Below are positions 18,009 to 26,807 of a stretch of DNA of 64,000 nucleotides, piece after piece. Position numbers and translations under genes: made by a program. This DNA comes from Pseudomonas brassicacearum (GTDB taxonomy: Bacteria > Pseudomonadota > Gammaproteobacteria > Pseudomonadales > Pseudomonadaceae). The first letter of the stretch is position 1. Each line of letters opens with the position of its first letter. Location: NCBI RefSeq assembly GCF_003732265.1, contig NZ_MOBK01000002.1, positions 62,001 to 126,000 of the forward strand, read 5' to 3'. The notes under the pieces are model-generated. The model ran no database searches. It saw only the letters and a program-made list of their open reading frames with translations, and was not told the origin of the DNA.

Positions 18009-18635
18009 ATGAACTCCGTTTTTATTGTCGACGATCACCCCGTTATCCGTCTTGCCGTCCGAATGTTGCTCGAACATGAAGGTTATAAAGTCGTCGGCGA
18101 AACTGATAACGGTGTCGACGCCATGCAGATGGTCCGCGAATGCATGCCAGACCTGGTTATTCTCGACATCAGCATTCCCAAACTGGATGGGCTGGAAGTT
18201 CTCTCCCGTTTTAATGCCATGTGTACTCCGTTAAAAACCCTGGTTTTAACGGCCCAGTGCCCGACCTTGTTCGGTATTCGCTGCATGCAGTCCGGCGCGT
18301 CGGGATATGTCTGCAAACAGGAAGACCTGAGTGAGCTGGTCAGTGCAATCAAAGCGGTGCTTTCCGGTTACAACTACTTCCCCAGCCAGGCGCTGAACCC
18401 CGTCCGTAGCGATGACACGCGATATGCCGACCTGGAGCTATTCAAGTCAGTCAACGACCGGGAATTAATGGTATTGCAACTGTTTGCACAAGGCCGCACC
18501 AACAAGGAAATTGCCAAGGGCATGTTCCTGAGCAACAAGACCGTCAGCACCTATAAAAAGCGTTTGATGCAAAAACTCAAAGCCAAATCACTGGTTGAAC
18601 TTATCGATATGGCAAAACGCAACGCCTTAGTGTGA
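18009..18635 (+). CDS. BvgA/EvgA/RocA-type response regulator
   Basis: A 208-residue receiver plus LuxR-type DNA-binding protein. FIVDDHPVIRLAV opens the receiver, Asp53 in LVILDISIP is the phospho-acceptor, and the HTH contains RTNKEIAKGMFLSNKTVSTYKK, which is characteristic of the BvgA/EvgA branch. ATG 18009 is chosen over an upstream GTG at 17973 because family members begin at this residue. The stop overlaps the downstream hybrid kinase (GTGTGAG), so the pair is co-translated. In P. aeruginosa the RocS1-RocA1 pair has the same architecture and controls fimbriae; orthology here is not established. Confidence 0.87.
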   Translation: MNSVFIVDDHPVIRLAVRMLLEHEGYKVVGETDNGVDAMQMVRECMPDLVILDISIPKLDGLEVLSRFNAMCTPLKTLVLTAQCPTLFGIRCMQSGASGYVCKQEDLSELVSAIKAVLSGYNYFPSQALNPVRSDDTRYADLELFKSVNDRELMVLQLFAQGRTNKEIAKGMFLSNKTVSTYKKRLMQKLKAKSLVELIDMAKRNALV

Positions 18636-21600
18636 GAGACCGGATGCCCAGTCGTTTAAAGGATTATCTGATACTGATCACCGCCGGCTTATGCCTGAGC
18701 ACGTCAGTGTCTGCGACACACTCCGCCAGCGAGCATTACACCCTGCTCAGTCGCTCAATGGTCGGGCACATGGAAGTACAGCTGGATAAATCACAGCGAC
18801 AATGGATCAAAAACAAACGCGAACTGATTCTGGGCAGCTCAGCCCCCGATTACCCGCCTTTCGACCTGACCAGCAGCGGCAGCGACTATGAAGGCTTCAC
18901 CGCCGATTACGCGGGCATCCTTGGCAAGGCGACCGGCCTGCCAGTCAAGGTTCAGCGCTACGCATCCCGGGAAGACGCCATCGAGGCGCTGGAAAACGGC
19001 GAGGTCGACATGCTCGGCAGCGCCAACGGATTTGAGGCACGCAACGCCGACATTGTGCTGTCGACACCTTACGCCGCGGATCAACCGGTTCTGGTGACAC
19101 GAGAAGGAGAAAACCGATCCCTGTCCGACGGACTGGCCGGATTGCGGTTGAGCATGGTGTACCACTACTTACCGATGGAAGAAGTCAAAGCCCTTTATCC
19201 GAAGGCGATCATCACGGTCTACCCGTCTTACCAGAACGCAATTAACGCGGTCGCGTTCGATCAGGCAGATGTCTTTCTCGGCGACACCATTTCAACCCAC
19301 TACCTGATCAACAAGGGTTACCTGAACAACGTCCGGATGGCTAACTTCGGTAAACACGAAGTCCACGGTTTCAGTTTTGCCGTGCACCGAAACAACCCGG
19401 AACTGCTTGGGATCATCAACACGATACTGAATGCCACACCCACCCATTCGCGCGAAGAGATCGCCAAACGCTGGAGTGCAGGCAGTGACATCCTTCTCAC
19501 CGATCACAAACTGCAACTTACCACTCGTGAAGAACGCTGGCTGGCGCAACATCCGGTGGTTAGCGTGGTGGTCAATGAGGCGTTTGCGCCGCTGACATTT
19601 TTCGATAACGACGACAACTTTCGAGGTGTCGCCGCCGATCTGCTCGAACTGATCAGGTTGCGCACCGGTCTGCGCTTCGAGATCCATCGCAGCCGAAGCG
19701 ATGACGAGATGATCGAGCGCATCAGTCAGCATCAGACCGACCTGATTGCCGCTCTGCTGCCCAGCGCCCACCGTGAAACGCTGGTGAACTTCAGCCGTCC
19801 TTATCTGGAAAATTCTTTTGTCCTTTTGACGCGCAAAGTGGCTGACAGCCCGATTGACCTCACACAGTTTTCGGGTAAACGCCTGACGATTGCCCAAGGT
19901 AATCCGATGGTGGATTACCTGCGTCGCGAATTCCCGAACGTCAACCTGATAGAAACGCCCGACACCTTCAGTGCCGTACAACTGGTTGCAGAAGGTCAGG
20001 CTGAAGGCGCCGTAACCTCGCTGGTGATCGCCAACTACTTCATCTCATCCAGAGTCTTTGAACAGACGCTTCAGATCAGTTCCACCGTTGGCACGCAACA
20101 GGCTGCGTTCTCGCTGGCGACCGGGCGCGATGCCAAAGAATTGAGCGCCATCCTCGACAAGGCATTGCTGAGCATCACCCCGCAAGAATTGGGCATTATC
20201 AACAGTCGCTGGCGGGGTTACTCCTCGACGTCGCAAAACACCTGGCGCAACTACCACCGGGTGTTCTATCAAGTGGTGTTGGGTGTTGGCGTGCTGTTAC
20301 TGATGTCTGTTGCCTGGAACGCTTACATGCGTCGTCAAATCAAGCAGCGTCAGGCAGCCGAACTCGCGCTGAATGACCAACTTGAGTTCATGCGCTCACT
20401 GGTCAATGGCACGCCGCATCCGATCTACGTGCGTGACCGCCAGGGGTTGCTGCAAACCTGCAACGACAGTTACCTGCAGGCCTTCAGCGCAAAGTACGAA
20501 GACGTGATCGGCAAAAGCGTCATTCAAGGCAAGCTGAGCAATGCGTTCGAGGCCCGGGAGTTTGAAGCTGACTATCAGCGAGTCGTAAACGAAGGTACAC
20601 CGCTGATTCTCGACCGCACGTTGCACATCGGCAGTCGCCAGTTGACGATTTATCACTGGGTGCTGCCCTACCGGGACTCGAGCGGTGAAGTGCAGGGCAT
20701 CATTGGTGGCTGGATCGACATCAGCGAGCGGCGACAACTGTTCGATGACCTTCGAGCGGCCAAGGAACGCGCCGATGAGGCGAACAGGGCCAAAAGCACT
20801 TTTCTGGCGACCATGAGCCATGAGATCCGTACCCCGATGAATGCAATCATCGGCATGCTCGAGCTGACCCTCAAGCGTATCGAGCCGGCTCATCCCGACC
20901 GATCCGCCATCGACGTCGCGTACAACTCGGCGAAAGACCTGCTGGAACTGATCGGGGACATTCTCGATATCGCGCGCATCGAATCCGGGCACCTGAACCT
21001 GAACCCGGAACGCGTCAACCTGAATGAAACGGTAACGTCGGTCGTGAGGATCTTCGACGGCCTCGCCCGGCAGAAAAACCTGCGCCTGTTACTGGACTTG
21101 AGTCCTGCTCAACTGCCAAACGATGTGCTGATCGACCCGATGCGCTTCAAGCAGGTGCTGTCCAATCTGATCAGCAACGCCATCAAGTTTACCGAACAGG
21201 GTCAGGTCCGGATTGTGCTGGAGTGGCAAGCCACTGAGGAGCCTGACCGGGTCAGGTTTCGCGTGCAGGTTCAGGACAGCGGAATCGGCATCAGCGAGCA
21301 GGATCAACAGCGACTGTTCGAGCCATTCGCCCAGGCGACACACAGCACGCAGTCGAACCGGGGAGGCGCCGGGCTTGGCCTGGTGATCAGCCGTACCCTG
21401 TGCGAGATGATGGGCGGCAGCCTGCAATTGCGCAGCAAACCCGGTGACGGCACGCAGGTCGAGATAACGCTGCACCTGACGACATTGCCGCCAGACCTGC
21501 TGCCGAAAATCGTCGAAGCACCGGTTCAATCCACCTCAACTCCGTTGAAGGTCCTGGTGGTCGACGATCACCCGGCCAATCGCCTGCTCATGTGCCAGCA

Positions 21601-22288
21601 ACTGGAGTTTTTGGGGCACCACCACCGTGCTGAAACGGATGGCGAAACCGGGTTCGAGGCATGGAAGCACGGGCAGTTCGATCTGGTAATTGTCGATTGC
21701 AACATGCCGGTCATGAATGGCTACGAACTTGCCCGCCTGATTCGCCAACACGAACAGCAACAGTCGCGCGCGGCGTGCACCCTGCTGGGCTTCACCGCCA
21801 ACGCACAGCCGGAAGAAGTACAACGCTGCAAAGACGCCGGGATGGACGACTGCCTGTTCAAACCCCTCAGCCTGGCAGCCTTGAGACTGTGGATTGAACG
21901 CGTCAAGCCGATCGCCCGTCTCCCCGCGTTCAGCCTTGAAGGGCTGCAATTGCTCACTGGCGGCAATCCGAAGCTGGATCAACGTCTGTTGCTCGAAGTG
22001 CTGAACAGCAATCGTCTGGACCGCCAGGAATTGCTGGATTTGTCACAGTGCAAAGACCGCCAGTCATTCCTCGATATCGCTCACAAAATCAAGGGGGCGG
22101 CGCGCATCGTCCAGGCGGGTCGATTGATCGACAGCTGCGAGGCGCTCGAAAGCGCCTGCCGTGAAACGTTTCACCCCGAAAACGTAGCCGACTGCACCCA
22201 AGCCATCAAGCACGCCATGCTCGAGCTGGAGCACGCATTGCAACAACAAATAGGGCACAACGACAGAAGCAGAATGATGGAGCCTTAA
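18632..22288 (+). CDS. BvgS-like unorthodox sensor kinase with two Venus-flytrap domains
   Basis: A 1218-residue multi-step phosphorelay kinase. In order: signal peptide (about 1-28), two periplasmic SBP_bac_3 domains (about 50-270 and 285-515), one membrane helix (about 545-570), PAS (590-705), HisKA with His730 in MSHEIRTPMN, HATPase (830-945), receiver with Asp1022 in IVDCNMPVMNG, and Hpt with His1151 in AHKIKGAARI. All phospho-acceptors are present, so a His-Asp-His-Asp relay to the upstream regulator is expected. The periplasmic pair would sense a small solute such as an amino acid or nicotinate-like compound; the ligand is unknown. A GTG start overlaps the regulator gene; ATG 18644 is an alternative. 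Confidence 0.9.
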   Translation: MRDRMPSRLKDYLILITAGLCLSTSVSATHSASEHYTLLSRSMVGHMEVQLDKSQRQWIKNKRELILGSSAPDYPPFDLTSSGSDYEGFTADYAGILGKATGLPVKVQRYASREDAIEALENGEVDMLGSANGFEARNADIVLSTPYAADQPVLVTREGENRSLSDGLAGLRLSMVYHYLPMEEVKALYPKAIITVYPSYQNAINAVAFDQADVFLGDTISTHYLINKGYLNNVRMANFGKHEVHGFSFAVHRNNPELLGIINTILNATPTHSREEIAKRWSAGSDILLTDHKLQLTTREERWLAQHPVVSVVVNEAFAPLTFFDNDDNFRGVAADLLELIRLRTGLRFEIHRSRSDDEMIERISQHQTDLIAALLPSAHRETLVNFSRPYLENSFVLLTRKVADSPIDLTQFSGKRLTIAQGNPMVDYLRREFPNVNLIETPDTFSAVQLVAEGQAEGAVTSLVIANYFISSRVFEQTLQISSTVGTQQAAFSLATGRDAKELSAILDKALLSITPQELGIINSRWRGYSSTSQNTWRNYHRVFYQVVLGVGVLLLMSVAWNAYMRRQIKQRQAAELALNDQLEFMRSLVNGTPHPIYVRDRQGLLQTCNDSYLQAFSAKYEDVIGKSVIQGKLSNAFEAREFEADYQRVVNEGTPLILDRTLHIGSRQLTIYHWVLPYRDSSGEVQGIIGGWIDISERRQLFDDLRAAKERADEANRAKSTFLATMSHEIRTPMNAIIGMLELTLKRIEPAHPDRSAIDVAYNSAKDLLELIGDILDIARIESGHLNLNPERVNLNETVTSVVRIFDGLARQKNLRLLLDLSPAQLPNDVLIDPMRFKQVLSNLISNAIKFTEQGQVRIVLEWQATEEPDRVRFRVQVQDSGIGISEQDQQRLFEPFAQATHSTQSNRGGAGLGLVISRTLCEMMGGSLQLRSKPGDGTQVEITLHLTTLPPDLLPKIVEAPVQSTSTPLKVLVVDDHPANRLLMCQQLEFLGHHHRAETDGETGFEAWKHGQFDLVIVDCNMPVMNGYELARLIRQHEQQQSRAACTLLGFTANAQPEEVQRCKDAGMDDCLFKPLSLAALRLWIERVKPIARLPAFSLEGLQLLTGGNPKLDQRLLLEVLNSNRLDRQELLDLSQCKDRQSFLDIAHKIKGAARIVQAGRLIDSCEALESACRETFHPENVADCTQAIKHAMLELEHALQQQIGHNDRSRMMEP

Positions 22289-22337
22289 CTATGCTTGGAC
22301 GCTGAGCAGTGTGTTAACCATCACGGAGAGACCAGTA

Positions 22338-25286
22338 ATGTCCAACCCACTGCGCCCCGATCAACGCAGGTTTCCGCTGCACGTCCATATCAGCGTGATG
22401 TTTACCTTCTTGCTGCTGCTCACGGGCGTGGTGCTGGGCATTTTCAATTACCGGCAAACCACGCAGATCATCCTGTCCAGCAGTGAAAAACTGTTCAATC
22501 GCATCGAACAGGATGTCCGGCTGGACCTTCAGGGCACTTATGAACCGATTCGCCACCTGCTGAGCCTGCTGGCGGACAACCCGGCGACGGAGGCCACCGC
22601 GCTGGAGCAACGGCTCGCGCTGCTGAAACCCTTTAGCCAGTCGCTCAAAGACAATCCCAACCTGGCCTCGCTGTACCTGGGATACGGTAACGGCGACTTT
22701 TTCATGGTGCGCCCCCTGCGCACCCCCGCCCTGAGAACGCTCACCAATGCCCCTGACACTGCGGCCTATCAGGTCTGGAGCATCGAACACCACTCCGGCA
22801 CCGGAAAGTCGCGGTCCCAGTCCTTGTTTTTTGATCAACACCTGGCGCTCGTCAGCCGCCAGGATAACCCTGAAGAAACCTACGATCCGCGCACTCGCGC
22901 CTGGTTCACCAGCGCTCGCAGCGATGAGGGCCAGATCACCACCGAACCCTATGTGTTTTTCTCCACTCACCATGTCGGGACGACGCTAGCCCGGCGCAGC
23001 GGCGAAAACGCGGTGATGGGCGCCGACCTGACCCTCGCCGAACTGTCGGCGACGCTGGCCAAACATGTGGTGACCCCCCATACCGAAATCGTGCTGTTCG
23101 ATGCCGAGGGCAACGCCGTTGCCTATCCCGACAGCAACAGGCTGATCGTCGACGACCAGACCGCACGCCTGATCAAGGCGGCCGATCTGAATCCGGCACT
23201 CGGTGCCCTGCTCACCCATCCGCCCGAGGGAAATCGCCTGGACGCCGCCGGTCGCGAATGGATTGTCGCCCGCAGCAGCATGCAGGAAGGCGGGCCGCAA
23301 GGATTGCAGCTGGCGCTGTTGGTGCCCGAAGATGAATTACTGGTCGATGCCTACCGCATGCGCTGGCAAGGCGGGCTGATCACCCTGGCAACGTTGTTGT
23401 TGTGCCTGCCGCTGGGGTGGCTTACCTCCAGAATTCTTGTCAAACCCTTGCGCGCACTGGTGCAGGAAGCCGATGCGATCCGCAGTTTCAATTTCAACTT
23501 TCCCGTCAGCCGACGCTCGCCCGTGCTGGAAGTCGACCAACTGAGCGTGTCGATGACACGCATGAAGGACACCCTGGCGAGTTTTTTCCAGATTTCTGAC
23601 AGCCTGAGCGCCGAGACCCGTTTCGCACCGTTGCTGCAACGGGTGCTGTTCGAAACCGTGAAGATCGGGCAGGCCCAGGCGGGCCTGATTTACCTGCGCG
23701 AGCAGGAGGGCGACCGCATGGAGCCCCATGGCCTGGTGATCAACGAGACCTCCCAGGCGTTGCCGGCGTTTGGTATTCAAGGCTACGAACTCCAGGATTC
23801 ACGGAGCCCTCAGTGGATGCAGCAGTTGTCCAGCGCCGACAATGTGGTCACCAGCCTGGGCTTCGAAAACGCAGCAGATCTGCAAAAGGTGCTGCTGGCG
23901 CTGGAATGCCCGCGGGTTCACCTGATCGGTATCCGGTTGCACAATCGGCATAACGAAACCGTCGGCCTGCTGGTCCTCTTGCTCGCCGACAGTGGCACAC
24001 AAAACGAACTGGAAAAGCTGCGTCCGGACCGAATCGCATTTCTCCAGGCAGTATCTGGCGCGGCAGCGGTGAGTATTGAAAGCCAGCGTTTGCAAGCCCG
24101 GCAGAAACAACTGCTGGACTCTTTCATTCAATTACTGGCTGGCGCCATCGATGCCAAAAGTCCTTACACCGGCGGGCATTGTCAGCGAGTGCCGGAATTG
24201 ACGCTGATGCTCGCCGAGGCTGCCGCCGCCAGTCAGGAACCGGCCTTCAGCGGTTTTCACCCCACGGAAGATGAATGGGAAGCCCTGCACATCGCGGCGT
24301 GGCTGCACGACTGCGGCAAAGTCACCACCCCGGAATATGTGGTCGACAAAGCCACCAAACTTGAAACCCTGAACGACCGTATCCACGAAATCCGCACACG
24401 TTTCGAAGTGCTCAAGCGCGACGCCTGGATCAATTACTGGCAGGCCATTGCCCACGGCGGCGACGAACATCACCTGGCCGAATTGCGTAACGCCACCCTG
24501 GCAGGTCTGGACGATGATTTTGCGTTCATTGCCCACTGCAATCTGGGCGGCGAGGCCGTGGCCGAAGCCGACCTGCAACGCTTGCGCGGCATTGCTCAAC
24601 GCACCTGGACCCGTACCCTGGATGATCGGCTTGGGGTTTCATGGGAAGAGAATCGCCGCCAGGCACGCACACCGGCCCCGACGCTGCCGGTCAGCGAGCC
24701 ATTACTGGCGGACAAACCCGAGCATCTGTTTGAACGTGCCGAAAGCGAGCTGATTCCGGCTGACAATCCGTGGGGTTTCAAACTCGATGTGCCGCAGTAC
24801 AAATACAACCGGGGCGAACTCTATAACCTGAGCATCACCCGAGGCACGCTGACTCGCGAGGAGCGCTACATCATCAATCATCACATGGTGCAGACGATCC
24901 TGATGCTCAGCCGTCTGCCCTTCCCCAGCCACCTCGACAACGTCGCGGAGATCGCCGGCGGCCATCACGAGAAAATGGACGGCACCGGTTATCCCAAACA
25001 GCTGAAGCGCGAAGAGATGAGCCTGCCGGCGCGCATGATGGCGATTGCCGATATTTTCGAAGCGCTGACCGCTGCCGATCGCCCGTACAAGAAGGCCAAA
25101 ACCTTGAGCGAGGCCTTGGGCATCATGGCCAACATGTGCCGTGACGCCCACATCGACCCGGAGCTGTTCGGGCTGTTCGTCCAGGCACGCATTTATCTGC
25201 AGTACGCAGAACGATTCCTCGATCCGCAGCAAATTGACGCCGTCGACCCGACCAGCCTGCTGGTCAAGGCAGGCTTGAGTGCCTGA
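22338..25286 (+). CDS. dCache-HAMP-GAF-HD-GYP cyclic-di-GMP phosphodiesterase-like protein
   Basis: A 982-residue inner-membrane protein. Order: membrane helix (18-38), periplasmic dCache domain (40-340, with the typical DPRTRAWFTSA), second helix (350-370), HAMP (370-425), GAF (about 440-590) and HD-GYP (from about 605). The HD pair is His657-Asp658 in LHDCGK, and the GYP motif sits near residue 884 in HHEKMDGTGYPK. Between DKATKLETLNDR (about 675) and LTREERYIINHH (about 837) there is an insertion of about 160 residues absent from canonical HD-GYP domains. ATG 22338 has GGAG upstream. It follows the BvgS-like gene by 49 bases in the same direction. Confidence 0.88.
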   Translation: MSNPLRPDQRRFPLHVHISVMFTFLLLLTGVVLGIFNYRQTTQIILSSSEKLFNRIEQDVRLDLQGTYEPIRHLLSLLADNPATEATALEQRLALLKPFSQSLKDNPNLASLYLGYGNGDFFMVRPLRTPALRTLTNAPDTAAYQVWSIEHHSGTGKSRSQSLFFDQHLALVSRQDNPEETYDPRTRAWFTSARSDEGQITTEPYVFFSTHHVGTTLARRSGENAVMGADLTLAELSATLAKHVVTPHTEIVLFDAEGNAVAYPDSNRLIVDDQTARLIKAADLNPALGALLTHPPEGNRLDAAGREWIVARSSMQEGGPQGLQLALLVPEDELLVDAYRMRWQGGLITLATLLLCLPLGWLTSRILVKPLRALVQEADAIRSFNFNFPVSRRSPVLEVDQLSVSMTRMKDTLASFFQISDSLSAETRFAPLLQRVLFETVKIGQAQAGLIYLREQEGDRMEPHGLVINETSQALPAFGIQGYELQDSRSPQWMQQLSSADNVVTSLGFENAADLQKVLLALECPRVHLIGIRLHNRHNETVGLLVLLLADSGTQNELEKLRPDRIAFLQAVSGAAAVSIESQRLQARQKQLLDSFIQLLAGAIDAKSPYTGGHCQRVPELTLMLAEAAAASQEPAFSGFHPTEDEWEALHIAAWLHDCGKVTTPEYVVDKATKLETLNDRIHEIRTRFEVLKRDAWINYWQAIAHGGDEHHLAELRNATLAGLDDDFAFIAHCNLGGEAVAEADLQRLRGIAQRTWTRTLDDRLGVSWEENRRQARTPAPTLPVSEPLLADKPEHLFERAESELIPADNPWGFKLDVPQYKYNRGELYNLSITRGTLTREERYIINHHMVQTILMLSRLPFPSHLDNVAEIAGGHHEKMDGTGYPKQLKREEMSLPARMMAIADIFEALTAADRPYKKAKTLSEALGIMANMCRDAHIDPELFGLFVQARIYLQYAERFLDPQQIDAVDPTSLLVKAGLSA

Positions 25287-25769
25287 TCAGCAATCGGTCA
25301 GGCGCAGGAAAATCTCCGCCAGGCGCTCGATGCCGGCTTGATCCTCAGCGGTAAACCGCGCCAGTTTCGGGCTGTCGAGGTCCAGCACACCGATCAGTCG
25401 ACCGTCCTTGACCAGCGGCACAACCAGTTCGCTGTTCGATGCGCTGTCGCACGCGATATGCCCGGGAAAGGCGTGCACGTCTTCAACCAATTGAGTCTGC
25501 AAGGTCGACGCGGCCGTCCCGCACACACCGCGACCAAACGGAATCCGCACGCAGGCGATTTGCCCCTGGAAGGGACCGAGCACCAGTTCTTCGTTGCGAT
25601 TGAGGTAGAAACCGGCCCAGTTCAAATCTTCGAGCTGGTTGAACAGGAAGGCCGAGAATTGCGCAGCGTTGGCAATGAAATCACGCTCGTCCGCCAGCAA
25701 CGATTCCAGCTGCGCCCACAACATGCCGTAACCATCCAGCCCTTGGCCGCTCTTCTGTAAATCAATCAT
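25287..25769 (-). CDS. msrC: Free methionine-(R)-sulfoxide reductase (GAF type, fRMsr)
   Basis: A 160-residue single GAF-domain enzyme that reduces free methionine-R-sulfoxide. The three family cysteines are present in order: IACVRIPFGRG, GRGVCGTAA and GHIACDSASNSELV. It starts at ATG 25769, overlapping the stop of the upstream DUF815 ATPase by ATGA, and its stop abuts that of the convergent HD-GYP gene with no gap. With msrB at 30.2 kb, the window covers both free and protein-bound R-sulfoxide repair. Confidence 0.9.
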   Translation of the reverse strand: MIDLQKSGQGLDGYGMLWAQLESLLADERDFIANAAQFSAFLFNQLEDLNWAGFYLNRNEELVLGPFQGQIACVRIPFGRGVCGTAASTLQTQLVEDVHAFPGHIACDSASNSELVVPLVKDGRLIGVLDLDSPKLARFTAEDQAGIERLAEIFLRLTDC

Positions 25770-26656
25770 GCTTTGTGCTCCAACAGCTTGAGCCCGACCC
25801 AATAGCGGGCAAATTGATAAGCGCAACGTCCATTGCGATTGCCTCGGCCACCGGCCCAACGCACCGCGAGGATGTCCAGCTCTTCGTCACGCTGCCACTC
25901 AAGACCGGCCTTGCCGGCCAGTTGACCGATCCAGTGTTCGACGACGTTGAGGAAATGTTCCTGAGTAAACGGATAAAACGACAGCCACAGGCCGAAGCGG
26001 TCCGACAGCGCGATCTTGTCTTCCACCGCCTCGCTGGGGTGCAGTTCACCGTCGACGCGTTTCCAGTTTTCGTTATCGCTTTCCTTTTCCGGCACCAGGT
26101 GGCGACGGTTGGACGTGGCGTACAGCAGAACATTGTCCGGCGCTTGTTCGAGCGAGCCGTCGAGCACGCTCTTGAGTACGCGATAGTCGCCCTCGCCCGC
26201 CTCGAACGACAGGTCATCGCAGAACAGCACAAAGCGCTGCGGCAACTTGGCGATTTGCTCGACCACGCGCGGCAGGTCCGCCAGGTGATCGCGCTCGATC
26301 TCGATCAGGCGCAAACCGGCCTGGGCGTGTTCGGCCAGCAAGGCCCGCACCAGCGACGATTTACCGGTGCCGCGCGAGCCCCAGAGCAACGCGTGGTTGG
26401 CCGGCATGCCGTCGAGGAACTGCTGGGTATTTCGCCCCAGTTGCTCCAGTTGCCGGTCGACGCCGATCAGGTCGGACAAGCGCATGTCGAGGCTGACGTG
26501 CAGCGGCAGCAGAAAACCGCTGCGCCCCTCGCGTTGCCAGCGCGCGGCCAGGCATTGGTTCCAGTCGATGGCTTGCCGAGGTGCGGGCAGCAGCGGCTCG
26601 ATACGGGCCAAAACAGCATCGGCGCGTTCAAGAAAAGCATTCAATCGGGCGTCCAC
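25766..26656 (-). CDS. DUF815 AAA-type ATP-binding protein
   Basis: A 296-residue cytoplasmic ATPase of the DUF815 family. Walker A is GSRGTGKSSLVRALL, Walker B is FVLFCDDLSFE, and sensor 1 is LLYATSNRRHL. GTG 26656 is chosen because GAGGAGA lies seven bases upstream; an open frame extends to 26758 without such a site. It is translationally coupled to msrC (ATGA overlap). Function of the family is unknown. It is divergent from sagS with about 150 bases between them. Confidence 0.87.
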   Translation of the reverse strand: MDARLNAFLERADAVLARIEPLLPAPRQAIDWNQCLAARWQREGRSGFLLPLHVSLDMRLSDLIGVDRQLEQLGRNTQQFLDGMPANHALLWGSRGTGKSSLVRALLAEHAQAGLRLIEIERDHLADLPRVVEQIAKLPQRFVLFCDDLSFEAGEGDYRVLKSVLDGSLEQAPDNVLLYATSNRRHLVPEKESDNENWKRVDGELHPSEAVEDKIALSDRFGLWLSFYPFTQEHFLNVVEHWIGQLAGKAGLEWQRDEELDILAVRWAGGRGNRNGRCAYQFARYWVGLKLLEHKA

Positions 26657-26807
26657 GTCTTCTCCTCGGGCACGTTCACAGTGATGATGGCGATACAGCA
26701 ACGAAAACACAGCGTTCAGTGCCCGGTTTATCCCCTGCTCAGGGGTTCGCGAGAACATCGGAATCCATGCATGATCGACTATGCTTGAGCAGCGAAAGGA
26801 AACGGAA

